64,000 nucleotides of DNA from Pseudooceanicola sp050897975 (GCF_050897975.1 NZ_JBPAXY010000001.1:434001-498000); one strand, 5' to 3'. Numbered from the stretch's first letter, positions 44,107 through 52,919 are shown. Program-made: numbers and translations. The notes: generated by a model not told the origin, from the letters alone.

Positions 44107-45759
44107 ATGACCAAGATGGACAAGACCCAGATGGGCATGACCCGGCGCAGCTTCATCGGCCATATGGCCGTGGCCTCGGGCGTCATCACCACCGCCGCCG
44201 GCACCCTTGGCGCCTCGCTGAACCCCGCCCATGCCCAGGACGGCACCTTCGACTACGTGATCGTGGGGGCGGGCAGCGCAGGCTGCGTGCTGGCCAACCG
44301 GCTGACCGAAGAGGGCAAGACCGTGCTGCTGCTGGAGGCAGGCGGGCCGGATGACACCGACATGATCTGGACCCCGATGCGGGTGATCGAGCTGTGGAAT
44401 TCGCCCTACGACTGGGCCTATTGGACCGTGCCCCAGGCCCATGCGCAGGACCGTGAGCTGTTCTGGCCGCGCGGCAAGACCCTGGGCGGGTCCTCTTCGC
44501 TGAACGGCATGATCTACGTGCGCGGCGCGGCCACCGACTATGACGGTTGGGCGGCCCAGGGCAACGCGGGCTGGAGCTGGGACGAGGTGCTGCCCTACTT
44601 CCTGAAATCCGAGGACTATTCGGGCGATCCCTCGCCCATGCACGCCAAGGGCGGGCTGCTGCACGTTACGGCGGAAATCCAGCCGCATGAGATCAACAAG
44701 GCCATGGTCGAGGCCGCGGTGCAGGCGGGCCATGCCTACAACCCCGACTGCAACTCGGGCGACCAGATGGGCGTGGGCTTCTGCGATCTGAACACCCGCG
44801 ACGGCAAGCGCCAGTCCACCGCCGTGGCCTTCCTGCAACCGGCGCTGGAACGGCCGAACCTGACGCTGATGACCAATGCCCGCGTGCATCGGGTGGAAAT
44901 CGAGGACGGCCGCGCCACCGGCGTGACCTACATGCAGGCAGGCGAGATGCACACCGTGTCGGCCGCATCCGAGGTCATCGTCTGCGGCGGCGCCATCGAA
45001 AGCCCGCGCATCCTGATGCTGTCGGGCGTAGGCCCCGCCGATCACCTGGGCGAGATGGGGATCGAGGTGAAACATGCCCTGCCCGGAGTCGGGCAGAACC
45101 TGCACGATCACACCCTGCTGCCCGTCACCTGGGAGGCCGAGGGCCAGGTGCCCCCGCCGCCGCATATGGGCATGACGCCGCTGCACACGCATCTCTTCGC
45201 CAAGTCCTCGCCGGATCTGCCGGAACCCGACATGCAGCCCCTGGGCCTCTTCGGCCCCTATTACGCCCCCGAGCAGGACGCCAGTGTCACCAACGCCTTC
45301 ACCTTCAACGCGGGCGGCGTGAAACCCACCTCGCGCGGCGAGGTCCGCCTGTCGTCGGCCGATCCCGAAGACCGGGTGCTGCTGGATCCCAACGTGCTGG
45401 CCACCCAGTATGACGTCGACACCCTGGTCGCCTGCGTGAAGATGATCCGCGAGATCGCCGAACAGCCCGCCCTGTCGAAATGGATCAAGCGCGAGATCTA
45501 CCCCGGCCCCGAGGCCCAGACCGACGCAGAGCTGGCCGATTATGCCCGTTCGGCGGTGATGAGCTATCACCACCAGTGCGGCACCTGCAAAATGGGCAGC
45601 GACGAGATGGCCGTGGTCGATGCGGAATTGAAGGTGCATGGGGTCGCGGGGCTGCGCGTGGTCGATGCCTCGATCATGCCCTTTGTCACCACCGGCAACA
45701 CCAATGCCCCGGTCATCATGATCGCCGAAAAGGCCGCCGACATGATCAAGGGCGCCTGA
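44107..45759 (+). CDS. GMC family FAD oxidoreductase with Tat signal
   Basis: A 550-residue glucose-methanol-choline oxidoreductase. A twin-arginine signal is seen (MTRRSFIGHMAVASG ... AHAQ). FAD site: VIVGAGSAGCVLANRL and LEAGG; GMC signature 1 around GKTLGGSSSLNGMIYVRG; catalytic His in SYHHQCGTCKMG. Unlike choline dehydrogenase, it is probably exported folded to the periplasm. It would oxidise a primary alcohol and pass electrons to the respiratory chain; the substrate is unknown. It lies downstream of the aldehyde dehydrogenase. Confidence 0.93.
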   Translation: MTKMDKTQMGMTRRSFIGHMAVASGVITTAAGTLGASLNPAHAQDGTFDYVIVGAGSAGCVLANRLTEEGKTVLLLEAGGPDDTDMIWTPMRVIELWNSPYDWAYWTVPQAHAQDRELFWPRGKTLGGSSSLNGMIYVRGAATDYDGWAAQGNAGWSWDEVLPYFLKSEDYSGDPSPMHAKGGLLHVTAEIQPHEINKAMVEAAVQAGHAYNPDCNSGDQMGVGFCDLNTRDGKRQSTAVAFLQPALERPNLTLMTNARVHRVEIEDGRATGVTYMQAGEMHTVSAASEVIVCGGAIESPRILMLSGVGPADHLGEMGIEVKHALPGVGQNLHDHTLLPVTWEAEGQVPPPPHMGMTPLHTHLFAKSSPDLPEPDMQPLGLFGPYYAPEQDASVTNAFTFNAGGVKPTSRGEVRLSSADPEDRVLLDPNVLATQYDVDTLVACVKMIREIAEQPALSKWIKREIYPGPEAQTDAELADYARSAVMSYHHQCGTCKMGSDEMAVVDAELKVHGVAGLRVVDASIMPFVTTGNTNAPVIMIAEKAADMIKGA

Positions 45760-45782
45760 GGCGCAACGCCCAGAACAGACAG

Positions 45783-45815
45783 GGGGCCGGGCGGCGGAAT
45801 GCGGCCCGGCCCCTT
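45783..45815 (+). terminator. stem-loop terminator between the two GMC genes
   Basis: A 10-bp stem (GGGGCCGGGC/GCCCGGCCCC) with an 11-nt loop, followed by TTCGCTT. It separates convergent genes. Confidence 0.6.
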
Positions 45816-45842
45816 CGCTTGCCTGATCTGTTCCGGCCCGGC

Positions 45843-47501
45843 TCAGGAGGCGCGGGCGGCCTCTTGCCCGGCGCGCTCGTCCTCGCCCCGGGCAGCGGCC
45901 AGGATCATGGCGGCGGCGCGTTCGGCGATCATGATCGTCGGCGCGTTGGTATTGCCCGAAATCAGCGTCGGCATGACGCTGGCATCCACCACCCTCAGCC
46001 CCTCCAGCCCATGCACCCGCAGTTGCGGGTCGACCACGGCGCCTTCGTCCACCCCCATGCGGCAGGTGCCCACGGGGTGATAGATGGTGTCGGCCCGGGC
46101 GCGGATGTGCCGCTCCCACTCGGCATCGGTCATGTCGTCGACCACCCCGTGCAGCTCGCGGTCGCGATAGGGGGCCAGGGGCGCGCCCAGCATCAGCCGC
46201 CGCGCCTGGCGGGCGCCTGCGATCAACAGGTCCAGATCGCGGCGGTCCGACAGATAGGCCGGGTCGATCAGCGGATCGGCCAACGGATCGCCCGAGGCCA
46301 GGCCGACCTGCCCGCGCGAGAAGGGGCGCAACACGCAGACATGGCAGGAGAAGCCATGCCCCATGTGCAGCCGCCGGGCGTGGTCATCCACTACCGAGAT
46401 GACGAAATGCAATTGCAGATCCGGCCGGTCCACCTGCGGGCTCGACCGGAAGAAGGCCGCCCCTTCGGCAAAGGGCGTGGCCACCATCGAGCGCCCGTCG
46501 CGGCGCCAGCGCGCCAGGTGGCGCAGCAGCTGGCCCGTGGCGCGCAGCCCGATGCCGAAATTGTCGGTGTCGCGGCTTTTCCAGGCCAGGATGAAATCCA
46601 GGTGGTCCTGCAGGTTCTGCCCCACCCCCGACAGCTCGTGCCGCATCTCGATGCCATGCGGGGTAATGTCCTCGGGACGGCCGATGCCCGACAGTTGCAG
46701 AAGCTGGGGCGAGCCGAAGGCACCGCCCGCCACGATCACCTCGCGCCGGGCGCGGATCTGCTGCACCCGCCGCCCGCGCCGGATCTCGACCCCGGTCGCG
46801 CGGTGCCCCTCCAGCAGGATCCGCTGGGCCCGGGCGCCGGTCAGCACCGTCAGATTGGCGCGCTGCCCCATCACCGGATGCAGATAGGCGGCCGCCGCCG
46901 AGCAGCGCTCGCCATTGCGGGCCGGGTCGTGGAACTGGGTCACCTGGAAAAGGCCGATCCCCTCATTATCGCCGGTGTTGAAATCGGCACGCTCGCGCAG
47001 CTGAAGCTCTTGCCCCGCAGCGACAAAGGCCCGGGTGATCGGGCGCGGCGCCTTCTGGTGCGACACCTGCAAGGGCCCGTCGCCGCCGTGAAAGGCATTG
47101 GCCCCGTCCTCGTGCCCCTCGGCCTGGCGGAACCAGGGCAATACACTGTCCCAGTCCCAGCCGTCGCAGCCCAGATCGGCCCAGCCGTCGTAATCCTGCC
47201 GCTGGCCGCGCACGTAAAGCATGGCGTTGATCGCCGAGGATCCGCCCAGGGCGCGCCCGCGCGGCTGGTAGCCGCGCCGCCCGTTCAGCCCGGGCTGCGG
47301 CACGGTATGAAACGCCCAGTTGTTGATCTTGCCATAGCCCGGCAGCATGGCCACCGCCCCGGCGGGCATCCGCACCAGGATCCCGTCGCCGCGCCCGCCC
47401 GCCTCGATCAGGCAGACGCTCAGCTCTGGATCCTCGGACAGGCGCGCAGCCAGCGTCGCCCCCGCCGAGCCGCCGCCCGCGATCACGTAATCGAATTCCA
47501 T
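45843..47501 (-). CDS. GMC family FAD oxidoreductase (choline-dehydrogenase-like, cytoplasmic)
   Basis: A 552-residue enzyme starting MEFDYVIAGGGSAGATLAARL, so it has no signal peptide. The GMC signature is GRALGGSSAINAMLYVRG, the second ADP-binding region is EVIVAGGAFGSPQLLQLSGIG, and the catalytic histidine is in YHPVGTCRMG. It is a clear relative of, but distinct from, the Tat-exported GMC protein next to it (the two genes converge). It would oxidise an alcohol to an aldehyde using FAD; the substrate is unknown. Confidence 0.93.
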   Translation of the reverse strand: MEFDYVIAGGGSAGATLAARLSEDPELSVCLIEAGGRGDGILVRMPAGAVAMLPGYGKINNWAFHTVPQPGLNGRRGYQPRGRALGGSSAINAMLYVRGQRQDYDGWADLGCDGWDWDSVLPWFRQAEGHEDGANAFHGGDGPLQVSHQKAPRPITRAFVAAGQELQLRERADFNTGDNEGIGLFQVTQFHDPARNGERCSAAAAYLHPVMGQRANLTVLTGARAQRILLEGHRATGVEIRRGRRVQQIRARREVIVAGGAFGSPQLLQLSGIGRPEDITPHGIEMRHELSGVGQNLQDHLDFILAWKSRDTDNFGIGLRATGQLLRHLARWRRDGRSMVATPFAEGAAFFRSSPQVDRPDLQLHFVISVVDDHARRLHMGHGFSCHVCVLRPFSRGQVGLASGDPLADPLIDPAYLSDRRDLDLLIAGARQARRLMLGAPLAPYRDRELHGVVDDMTDAEWERHIRARADTIYHPVGTCRMGVDEGAVVDPQLRVHGLEGLRVVDASVMPTLISGNTNAPTIMIAERAAAMILAAARGEDERAGQEAARAS

Positions 47502-47613
47502 TGGTCCCTCCCACAACGCCCGCCCCCTCCCCGGGCAGACCTCGGAAGGATCTTGGCGCATTCACCGCGCGCCGTCGATAACCGTATGGCAAGGCGACGG
47601 AACGTCGGGCGGG

Positions 47614-48345
47614 TCAGATCAGCGGGCGCTGGACCAGGGGCCGGTCGCGCTCCACCCCCGCCAGGGCGCAAAGCGCGGCCTCGTCGAGAATCCGCAGACG
47701 CCCGTCGCGCCAGTCGGCCAGGCCGCGTTCGCGCAGCTTTTTCAAGGTCTTGTTGGTATGCACCAGCGACAGGCCCAGGGCATCCGCCAGGTCCTGCTGC
47801 CGATAGGGCAGCGGCATCGCACCCTCGGCCAGCAACCCCAGGGCCTCGGCCCGGTCCCACAGGCGCAGGAAGGCGCGGGCGATCCGCTCTTCGGCGCTCA
47901 TCTGGCCCAGCATGGCCAGGCTTTCGCCCAGGAACCGTTCCTCGACCGCCGCCAGCCAGGTCAGGTCATAGGCCCGTTCTGGATGGTCACGGAACAATCG
48001 CCACAGGCCCGATCGGTTGAAGACACACAGCCGCATCTTCGTCGTCGCCTCGACCGTATGGTGCATCTGCTGCATCACCCCGGCCTGCAATCCGATGAAA
48101 TCCCCGGGCAGGACAAAGTTGATCACCTGCCGCTCTCCGCCCTCCAGCGTCTTGTAGCGCAGGCCCTGTCCGTCCAGCACTGTATACAGGTGCGGGGCAT
48201 TCGCCCCCTCCATCATCAGCTGCGCGCCCGGTTCGACCTCAAGCTCGCCGGTCTTGAAGCTGCGCATGAAGGCGACCTCGCGTTCGCTCATGGGATCGAA
48301 CAGCGGGCGGGGGCGCAGGGGACAGTTACGGCAATCGGTTGCCAT
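47614..48345 (-). CDS. Crp/Fnr family transcriptional regulator
   Basis: A 243-residue regulator with a cyclic-nucleotide-binding-like beta roll (GAQLMMEGANAPHLYTVLDG, LPGDFIGLQAG) and a C-terminal winged helix (YRQQDLADALGLSLVHTNKTLKKLRERGL). The N-terminus reads MATDCRNCPLR, with Cys5 and Cys8, and a third cysteine lies in MRLCVF. FNR proteins need four cysteines for a [4Fe-4S] cluster, so a normal FNR cluster is doubtful. It is divergent from a pseudo-receiver gene 82 bp away. Its signal and targets are unknown. Confidence 0.92.
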   Translation of the reverse strand: MATDCRNCPLRPRPLFDPMSEREVAFMRSFKTGELEVEPGAQLMMEGANAPHLYTVLDGQGLRYKTLEGGERQVINFVLPGDFIGLQAGVMQQMHHTVEATTKMRLCVFNRSGLWRLFRDHPERAYDLTWLAAVEERFLGESLAMLGQMSAEERIARAFLRLWDRAEALGLLAEGAMPLPYRQQDLADALGLSLVHTNKTLKKLRERGLADWRDGRLRILDEAALCALAGVERDRPLVQRPLI

Positions 48346-48427
48346 GGCAGAAATCCTCGGGTGCTATGTCACAGTTTAATGCGCCTGCGTCCGGTTTGTT
48401 CCACTGGGGACGAAAGGAGGGCCCATC

Positions 48428-48811
48428 ATGACCCCAACGACCGAGCTGGCCCGGGCGAAAGATCTGCCGGTCTACCTGGTGCTGGAGGGCGATCTGCTGG
48501 TCGCCACAGACATATCCGACGCGCTGTCGGCCCGTGGCCCCTGCCGGGTGGTGCATGTGACCACCCCCGAAGAGGTCGCCGCCGCCATTGCCACCGAGCC
48601 GGTGCTGGCCGCCGCCTTCGTGGAAATGCGCCTGGCCGCCCTGCGCGAGGCCGGGCTGGCCGAGGCGCTGGCGGCACGCGGGGCGCAGATGATCCTGACC
48701 ACCGGCGAGGCCGACCTGGAGGCGGTTCTGGCCCTTGGCTGGTTCATGCTGCTGCGCCCCTTCAGCGACGAGATGATCCGCGCCGTCCTGCCCGCCCAAC
48801 CGGCCCTCTAG
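48428..48811 (+). CDS. atypical (pseudo) receiver-domain protein
   Basis: A stand-alone 127-residue protein that looks like a response-regulator receiver domain. VYLVLEGDLLVATDISDAL matches the acidic-pocket start (VxVEDDxLVAxDLxDAL). At the phosphoacceptor strand the sequence is AAFVEMRLA, with Glu66 where Asp is expected. The conserved Lys-Pro is Arg110-Pro111 (LLRPF). It is therefore unlikely to be phosphorylated normally and may mimic the active state. AAAGGAGGG precedes the start. It is divergent from the Crp/Fnr gene. Confidence 0.75.
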   Translation: MTPTTELARAKDLPVYLVLEGDLLVATDISDALSARGPCRVVHVTTPEEVAAAIATEPVLAAAFVEMRLAALREAGLAEALAARGAQMILTTGEADLEAVLALGWFMLLRPFSDEMIRAVLPAQPAL

Positions 48812-48891
48812 GCGGGGCCGCCCGCCCCCCTGCCCGGCCCGGCCCATTGGCGCCTCCTTGGGTCGCCCGGGGCGCGGGCAACAGGGCGCAA

Positions 48892-48903
48892 TCTTTCGAA
48901 AAT
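48892..48903. promoter_or_regulatory. TCTTTCGAAAAT motif upstream of the GntR gene
   Basis: A 12-bp sequence with a palindromic TTTCGAAA core, 67 bp before the GntR start. The same 12 bases occur at 52848-52859 before the TRAP operon. It is a candidate operator of this GntR protein. Confidence 0.5.
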
Positions 48904-48969
48904 ATCCTCTTTCGCATTCCACCCGTCGCGCCCGCCGGTTACTCTGCCCGGACAGCAAGGGAGGCCCGC

Positions 48970-49704
48970 ATGGCGTCTGAAAACGTGACGGATCGAGAAA
49001 CCGACCAGACCCTCGGGCAGCTGGCCTATGACCGGATTCGTTCGGACATCCTGAAGGGGCATTTCGAACCCGGCAGCCCCCTGCGCCTGCAAGCGCTGAA
49101 GGACCGCTACGGGTTCAGTTTCTCGCCCCTGCGCGAGGCGCTGAACCGGCTGCAAAGCGAACAGCTGGTGGTGTCCTATGCGGCGCGCGGCTTCCGCGTG
49201 ACCGAGATCTCGCTGGAAGAGATGTGGGATGCCATCGACACCCGCATCCTGATCGACTGCGAGGCCTTCCGCCGCTCGATCCGCCAGGGCGACGACGATT
49301 GGGAAGCCCGGGTGATGGGATCCTTCCACGCCCTGTCCCGCGCCTTCGAGCGCAACATGGAGCTGGGCGATGCGGTGACCGAGGACCAGGTCAGCCAGCT
49401 GGAGGACCGCCACCGCGCCTATCACGGCGCCCTGGTCAGTGCCAGCGGGTCGAACTGGATGCGGGTCTTCTCGACCCAGCTGTACAACCAGACACAACGC
49501 TACCGCTGGCCCTATTTCACCACCCAGGGCGGCAATGTCTTTCTGAAGAAATCCTACCTGGCCGAGCATCGCGAGATCGCCGAGACCGCCGTAGCCCGGA
49601 AGGAAGAGGAGGCCGTGGCGCTGATGGCCAAGGGGTTCCGCCGCACCGGCGAGATCATCGAAGAGCTGTTGAAGGGCGGCGGCACCCTGGGCCGCAATCC
49701 CTGA
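48970..49704 (+). CDS. GntR family regulator, FCD (FadR) subfamily
   Basis: A 244-residue regulator. The GntR winged helix covers about 15-80 (LAYDRIRSDILKGHFEPGSPL in part, KDRYGFSFSPLREALNRL). The all-helical FCD effector domain follows, with metal-ligand-like residues (DRHRAYHGAL, EHREIAE). Such proteins sense carboxylic acids. It converges with the TRAP transporter operon next door, so control of that operon by the transported carboxylate is the likely job. Confidence 0.92.
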   Translation: MASENVTDRETDQTLGQLAYDRIRSDILKGHFEPGSPLRLQALKDRYGFSFSPLREALNRLQSEQLVVSYAARGFRVTEISLEEMWDAIDTRILIDCEAFRRSIRQGDDDWEARVMGSFHALSRAFERNMELGDAVTEDQVSQLEDRHRAYHGALVSASGSNWMRVFSTQLYNQTQRYRWPYFTTQGGNVFLKKSYLAEHREIAETAVARKEEEAVALMAKGFRRTGEIIEELLKGGGTLGRNP

Positions 49705-49725
49705 AGCTGGGCCCCGCCCCAAAGG

Positions 49726-49753
49726 AAAAGGCCCGCGCAACCGGCGGGCCTTT
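49726..49753. terminator. terminator between the GntR gene and the TRAP operon
   Basis: AAAAGGCCCGC pairs with GCGGGCCTTT (10-bp stem, 7-nt loop). Runs of T on one strand and A on the other allow use in both directions. Confidence 0.8.
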
Positions 49754-49785
49754 GTCGTTTTCGGGGGCCTGGCCGGGCCTCTGCC

Positions 49786-51099
49786 CTAGCGGATCATGCC
49801 CGGCAGCCAGGTCGCCAGCCCGGGCCAGAAGACCAGCGCCAGGATCAGCAGGATCGAACAGGCCAGATAGGGCATCACCGCGCGGGCGATCTGGCCCAGG
49901 GTCGTCCCCTTGGGCGCCACCCCCGCCATGACGAAGAGCAGCAGGCCGAAGGGCGGCGTGGCCAGGCTCATCTCCAGCGCCAACAGCAGGACAACGCCGA
50001 ACCACACCGGGTCGATCCCGTACATCTGGGTCAGCGGCATGAAGATCGGCAGGGTCAGCATCATGATCGACAGCTGATCCATGAACATCCCCAGCACCAG
50101 CAGCACCGCCAGCATCGCCGCCAGCATCCCGTAATGGCCCAGGTCGAACCCGGTCGCGAAAGAGATCATGCCCGAGGAGGCCCCCGAGAAGGCCAGCAGC
50201 TGCGAGAAGGTGGTCGAGCCGATGATGATCATCAGCATCATCCCCGAAACCTTCAGCGTGCCCATCATCGCCTTGACCAGCACCGCGACCGACAGCTTGC
50301 CGTAGCACAGCGCCAGCACCCCCACCGAAACCGCGCCGAAGGCCGCCGATTCCGTGGGCGTGGCCCAGCCCAGCAGGATCAGCCCGATGACCGAGAAGAC
50401 CACAAGGCTCATCGGCAGGACGTTCACCGCCAGGGTGCGCAGGATGGTTTTCAGCGGCGGGCGTTCGACGTCGTAGGAGGGCGCGGCGTCCGGGTCCAGC
50501 GCGATCGAGATACGGATGACGGCGACGTAAAGCGCCATCAGGATCAGCCCGGGGATCAGCCCGGCAATCAGCAGCCCGCCCACGTCGATCCGCGCCAGCG
50601 AGCCCAGCAGGACCGCCAGCGACGAGGGCGGGACGATCATCGCCACGCCCCCGGTGGCAATGATCGGCCCCATGATCAGATGCGGCTTGTAGCCCCGGCG
50701 CAGCATGTCGGGCATCAGGGTCGAGCCCAGCATCGCCGTATTGGCCATGGACGAGCCCGACAGCGTGGCAAACAGCGTGCCACCGCCCACGGTCATGTAG
50801 CTGAGCCGCCCACGCAGGCGGCCGAAACACATATCCAGCGCGTCGAAGACCCGCACCGCAAGGCCGGTGTGGAACAGCAGCTCACCCATGATGGTGAACA
50901 GCGGCACCGGCACCAGCGAGAAGGTGGTGACGGAATCAGTGGCATTGGCGACCAGCTGGTCGATGCCGCCGAAGCCGCCCATGAAGACCAGCACCCCCAG
51001 GGTGTTGATTGCCAGAAAGGCGATGGCCACGGGCATCCCGAGGAACATCAGAAACAGCAGGCCGCCCAGCAGAAGGGCGGTGGCGGAATACCACTCCAT
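49786..51099 (-). CDS. TRAP transporter large permease (DctM)
   Basis: A 437-residue membrane protein with about twelve to thirteen segments. DctM hallmarks are VPVPLFTIMGELLFHTGLA, GGGTLFATLSGSSMANTAMLGS and ATPTESAAFGAVSVG. It is the translocating subunit of a tripartite ATP-independent, sodium-coupled importer of an organic acid. The start at 51099 overlaps the DctQ stop by 1 nt; the start begins directly with the first helix. Confidence 0.95.
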   Translation of the reverse strand: MEWYSATALLLGGLLFLMFLGMPVAIAFLAINTLGVLVFMGGFGGIDQLVANATDSVTTFSLVPVPLFTIMGELLFHTGLAVRVFDALDMCFGRLRGRLSYMTVGGGTLFATLSGSSMANTAMLGSTLMPDMLRRGYKPHLIMGPIIATGGVAMIVPPSSLAVLLGSLARIDVGGLLIAGLIPGLILMALYVAVIRISIALDPDAAPSYDVERPPLKTILRTLAVNVLPMSLVVFSVIGLILLGWATPTESAAFGAVSVGVLALCYGKLSVAVLVKAMMGTLKVSGMMLMIIIGSTTFSQLLAFSGASSGMISFATGFDLGHYGMLAAMLAVLLVLGMFMDQLSIMMLTLPIFMPLTQMYGIDPVWFGVVLLLALEMSLATPPFGLLLFVMAGVAPKGTTLGQIARAVMPYLACSILLILALVFWPGLATWLPGMIR

Positions 51100-51590
51100 C
51101 ACGCGCCCCCCGCCGAGCCGGTATAGACCCGGCCCCGCAGCGCCAGGCGCGCGAACTCGACCGCCGTCAGCGCCAGGCCCAGCGACAGCCAGGCGTAAAG
51201 CAGCCAGCCCGGCAGGGTGACCGAGCGCATGTCCATGTTCCCCGCCGCGTAGCGGTCCCAGCCCACGGCGGCGGCGCGCCAGGCCAGGACGGCCAGCACC
51301 ACCACCGACAGGATCTGCACCGCCATGGCGACGGCGAAACACAGCCGCGTCGGCAGCATCGAGGTAAAGGCGGTGATCGCCACATGCCCGTTCTCGCGCA
51401 CCAGCCAGGGGGCGGCGCAAAGGGTGGAATACAGCATGGCATATTCCGAAAGCGCGCTGGTCGATTGGAACGGGCGGTGCCCGTTGTTGCGCAGCACCAC
51501 GTCCACCACGATCAGCAGCGTGATCCCGAGAAGCGCAAGCGCCCCGGTGCCCGCCAGCAGGGTGATGGCACGATCGTAAAGCCTGGCCAT
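51099..51590 (-). CDS. TRAP transporter small permease (DctQ)
   Basis: A 163-residue protein with four transmembrane helices, including LITLL-like helix 1, VVDVVLRNNGHRPF, and ENGHVAITAFTSMLP (the conserved H[IV] region of DctQ). It pairs with DctM. It is separated from the binding-protein gene by a strong stem-loop and from DctM by none. Confidence 0.93.
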   Translation of the reverse strand: MARLYDRAITLLAGTGALALLGITLLIVVDVVLRNNGHRPFQSTSALSEYAMLYSTLCAAPWLVRENGHVAITAFTSMLPTRLCFAVAMAVQILSVVVLAVLAWRAAAVGWDRYAAGNMDMRSVTLPGWLLYAWLSLGLALTAVEFARLALRGRVYTGSAGGA

Positions 51591-51620
51591 GGGTCTGGAT
51601 GTCCTGTCTTGAAAGAGGTC

Positions 51621-51643
51621 GGGGGCGCCGCCTGGGCGCCCCC
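51621..51643 (-). other. stem-loop between the TRAP binding-protein and DctQ genes
   Basis: A 9-bp perfect stem (GGGGGCGCC/GGCGCCCCC) and 5-nt loop, 45 nt downstream of the binding-protein stop codon, with no T run. It probably stabilises the binding-protein message. Confidence 0.55.
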
Positions 51644-51688
51644 CGTCAGGATCGGCTCAGCAGGGGCCGGTCCTGCCTGGCAAAGGCG

Positions 51689-52705
51689 TCAGTCCTGGTA
51701 GAAGGCGGCGCGCAGGGCGTCGTAATGCGCGCTGCCCGAGGCCTGAAGCCGTGCCCAGGCAGAGCCATAGGCGCCGTCGAGATAGGCCTGGGCGGCGTCG
51801 CCCTCCAGGGTGATGACCTCGATCCCGCCCTCTTGCACCGCCGCGTCGGTTTCCGCCGTCACGGTGGCCAGGCGGTCGCGCGAGCCGAGTTCGTAGTTCA
51901 GGGCGGCGGCGTCGATGATCGCGCGCGCCTCGTCGCTGAGGCCGGCGTAGCTGTCGGGGTTCATCACGATCACCAGGTCGGTGTTGAAGAAGCCCGGATC
52001 AATGCGGTATTTCAGGTACTTGTCCCAGGACATATCGGTGACGCCCGCGACCGGCCAGCCGATGCCGTCGAAGGTGCCACGCTCCAGCCCGGTGTAGACC
52101 TCGGGCACGGGGGCCGAGACCGGCACGGCGCCCAGGCTTTCGAAGAAGGCCTGATAGATCGGCTGCGAACGCAGGCGGGCGCCGTTCATGTCGACGCTGC
52201 CGTCCTCGCCCACGCTGGGCGCGTCGACCGACCAGATGTGGAATTGCAGGCCGGACTGGCCCAGGGCCATAAGGCGCACGCCCAGACGCTCTTGCAGGAT
52301 CTCCTGCATCAGGTCGAAGCCGCCGCTTTCGCGCGCCGCCTCGGGCGTCACGTTGGAACCGACCAGGGCGTCGATCTCGGGCGCCGAGCCCAGGTGATAG
52401 GTGGCGGGGCCATACTGGATGTCGACGATGCCGCGTTCCACCGCGTCCACCTGCTGGGTCGGCGGAAAGACCTCGGGGCCGCCCATCATCTGGATCTGCA
52501 CCACGCCTTCGCCGGTCTCGTTCACCTCTTCGACGAAGTTCAGGAAATCCTGGGTCCAGAACATCGGCACGGGGAAGGCGCTGACGGCTTTCAGCACCTC
52601 TTCGGCCTGGGCGGTTCCGGCCTGAAGGCCAAGGGCGGTCAGGGCGGCCAGGGCCAGGCGCCCGGCGGGGCGGGCGACGGTCTGTCGGCGGCTGTCTTGG
52701 GTCAT
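51689..52705 (-). CDS. TRAP transporter substrate-binding protein (DctP family)
   Basis: A 338-residue periplasmic binding protein. Signal peptide about 1-34 (ending GTAQAEE). The family's ligand-binding region shows GARLRSQPIYQAFFESLGA, where the arginine pairs with the substrate carboxylate. The PEVYTGLERGTFDGIGWP segment is also typical. It captures an organic acid for DctQM. The ATG at 52705 follows AGGAAAGAG. The operon order is dctP-dctQ-dctM, read from a promoter carrying a TTTCGAAA motif. Confidence 0.94.
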   Translation of the reverse strand: MTQDSRRQTVARPAGRLALAALTALGLQAGTAQAEEVLKAVSAFPVPMFWTQDFLNFVEEVNETGEGVVQIQMMGGPEVFPPTQQVDAVERGIVDIQYGPATYHLGSAPEIDALVGSNVTPEAARESGGFDLMQEILQERLGVRLMALGQSGLQFHIWSVDAPSVGEDGSVDMNGARLRSQPIYQAFFESLGAVPVSAPVPEVYTGLERGTFDGIGWPVAGVTDMSWDKYLKYRIDPGFFNTDLVIVMNPDSYAGLSDEARAIIDAAALNYELGSRDRLATVTAETDAAVQEGGIEVITLEGDAAQAYLDGAYGSAWARLQASGSAHYDALRAAFYQD

Positions 52706-52847
52706 GAGGGTCTCTTTCCTGTTGGGTAAGGCGCCGGTTGTCCGGCTTTTTGCCCCTGACCCGGCGCGCCGGGGCGAGGCTTTGGGATAGGGAGATGATT
52801 TTGCCTCTGGGGGTGCGGAGTCAAACTCATTTTGCACAATCTATATT

Positions 52848-52859
52848 TCTTTCGAAAAT
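52848..52859. promoter_or_regulatory. TCTTTCGAAAAT motif upstream of the TRAP operon
   Basis: This is identical to the 12-mer before the GntR gene at 48892-48903 and lies in the 214-bp, locally AT-rich promoter region of the TRAP operon. Confidence 0.5.
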
Positions 52860-52919
52860 CTAGCGACCTCCCGGGGCGCGCGGCCCAATTTCTCAGCCCG
52901 CGCGCAGGGTACTCAACCG

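Noticed and set aside
45480..48020. Long plus-strand frame across the second GMC gene and the Crp/Fnr gene
   Set aside because: Spans two recognised minus-strand genes and an intergenic terminator.
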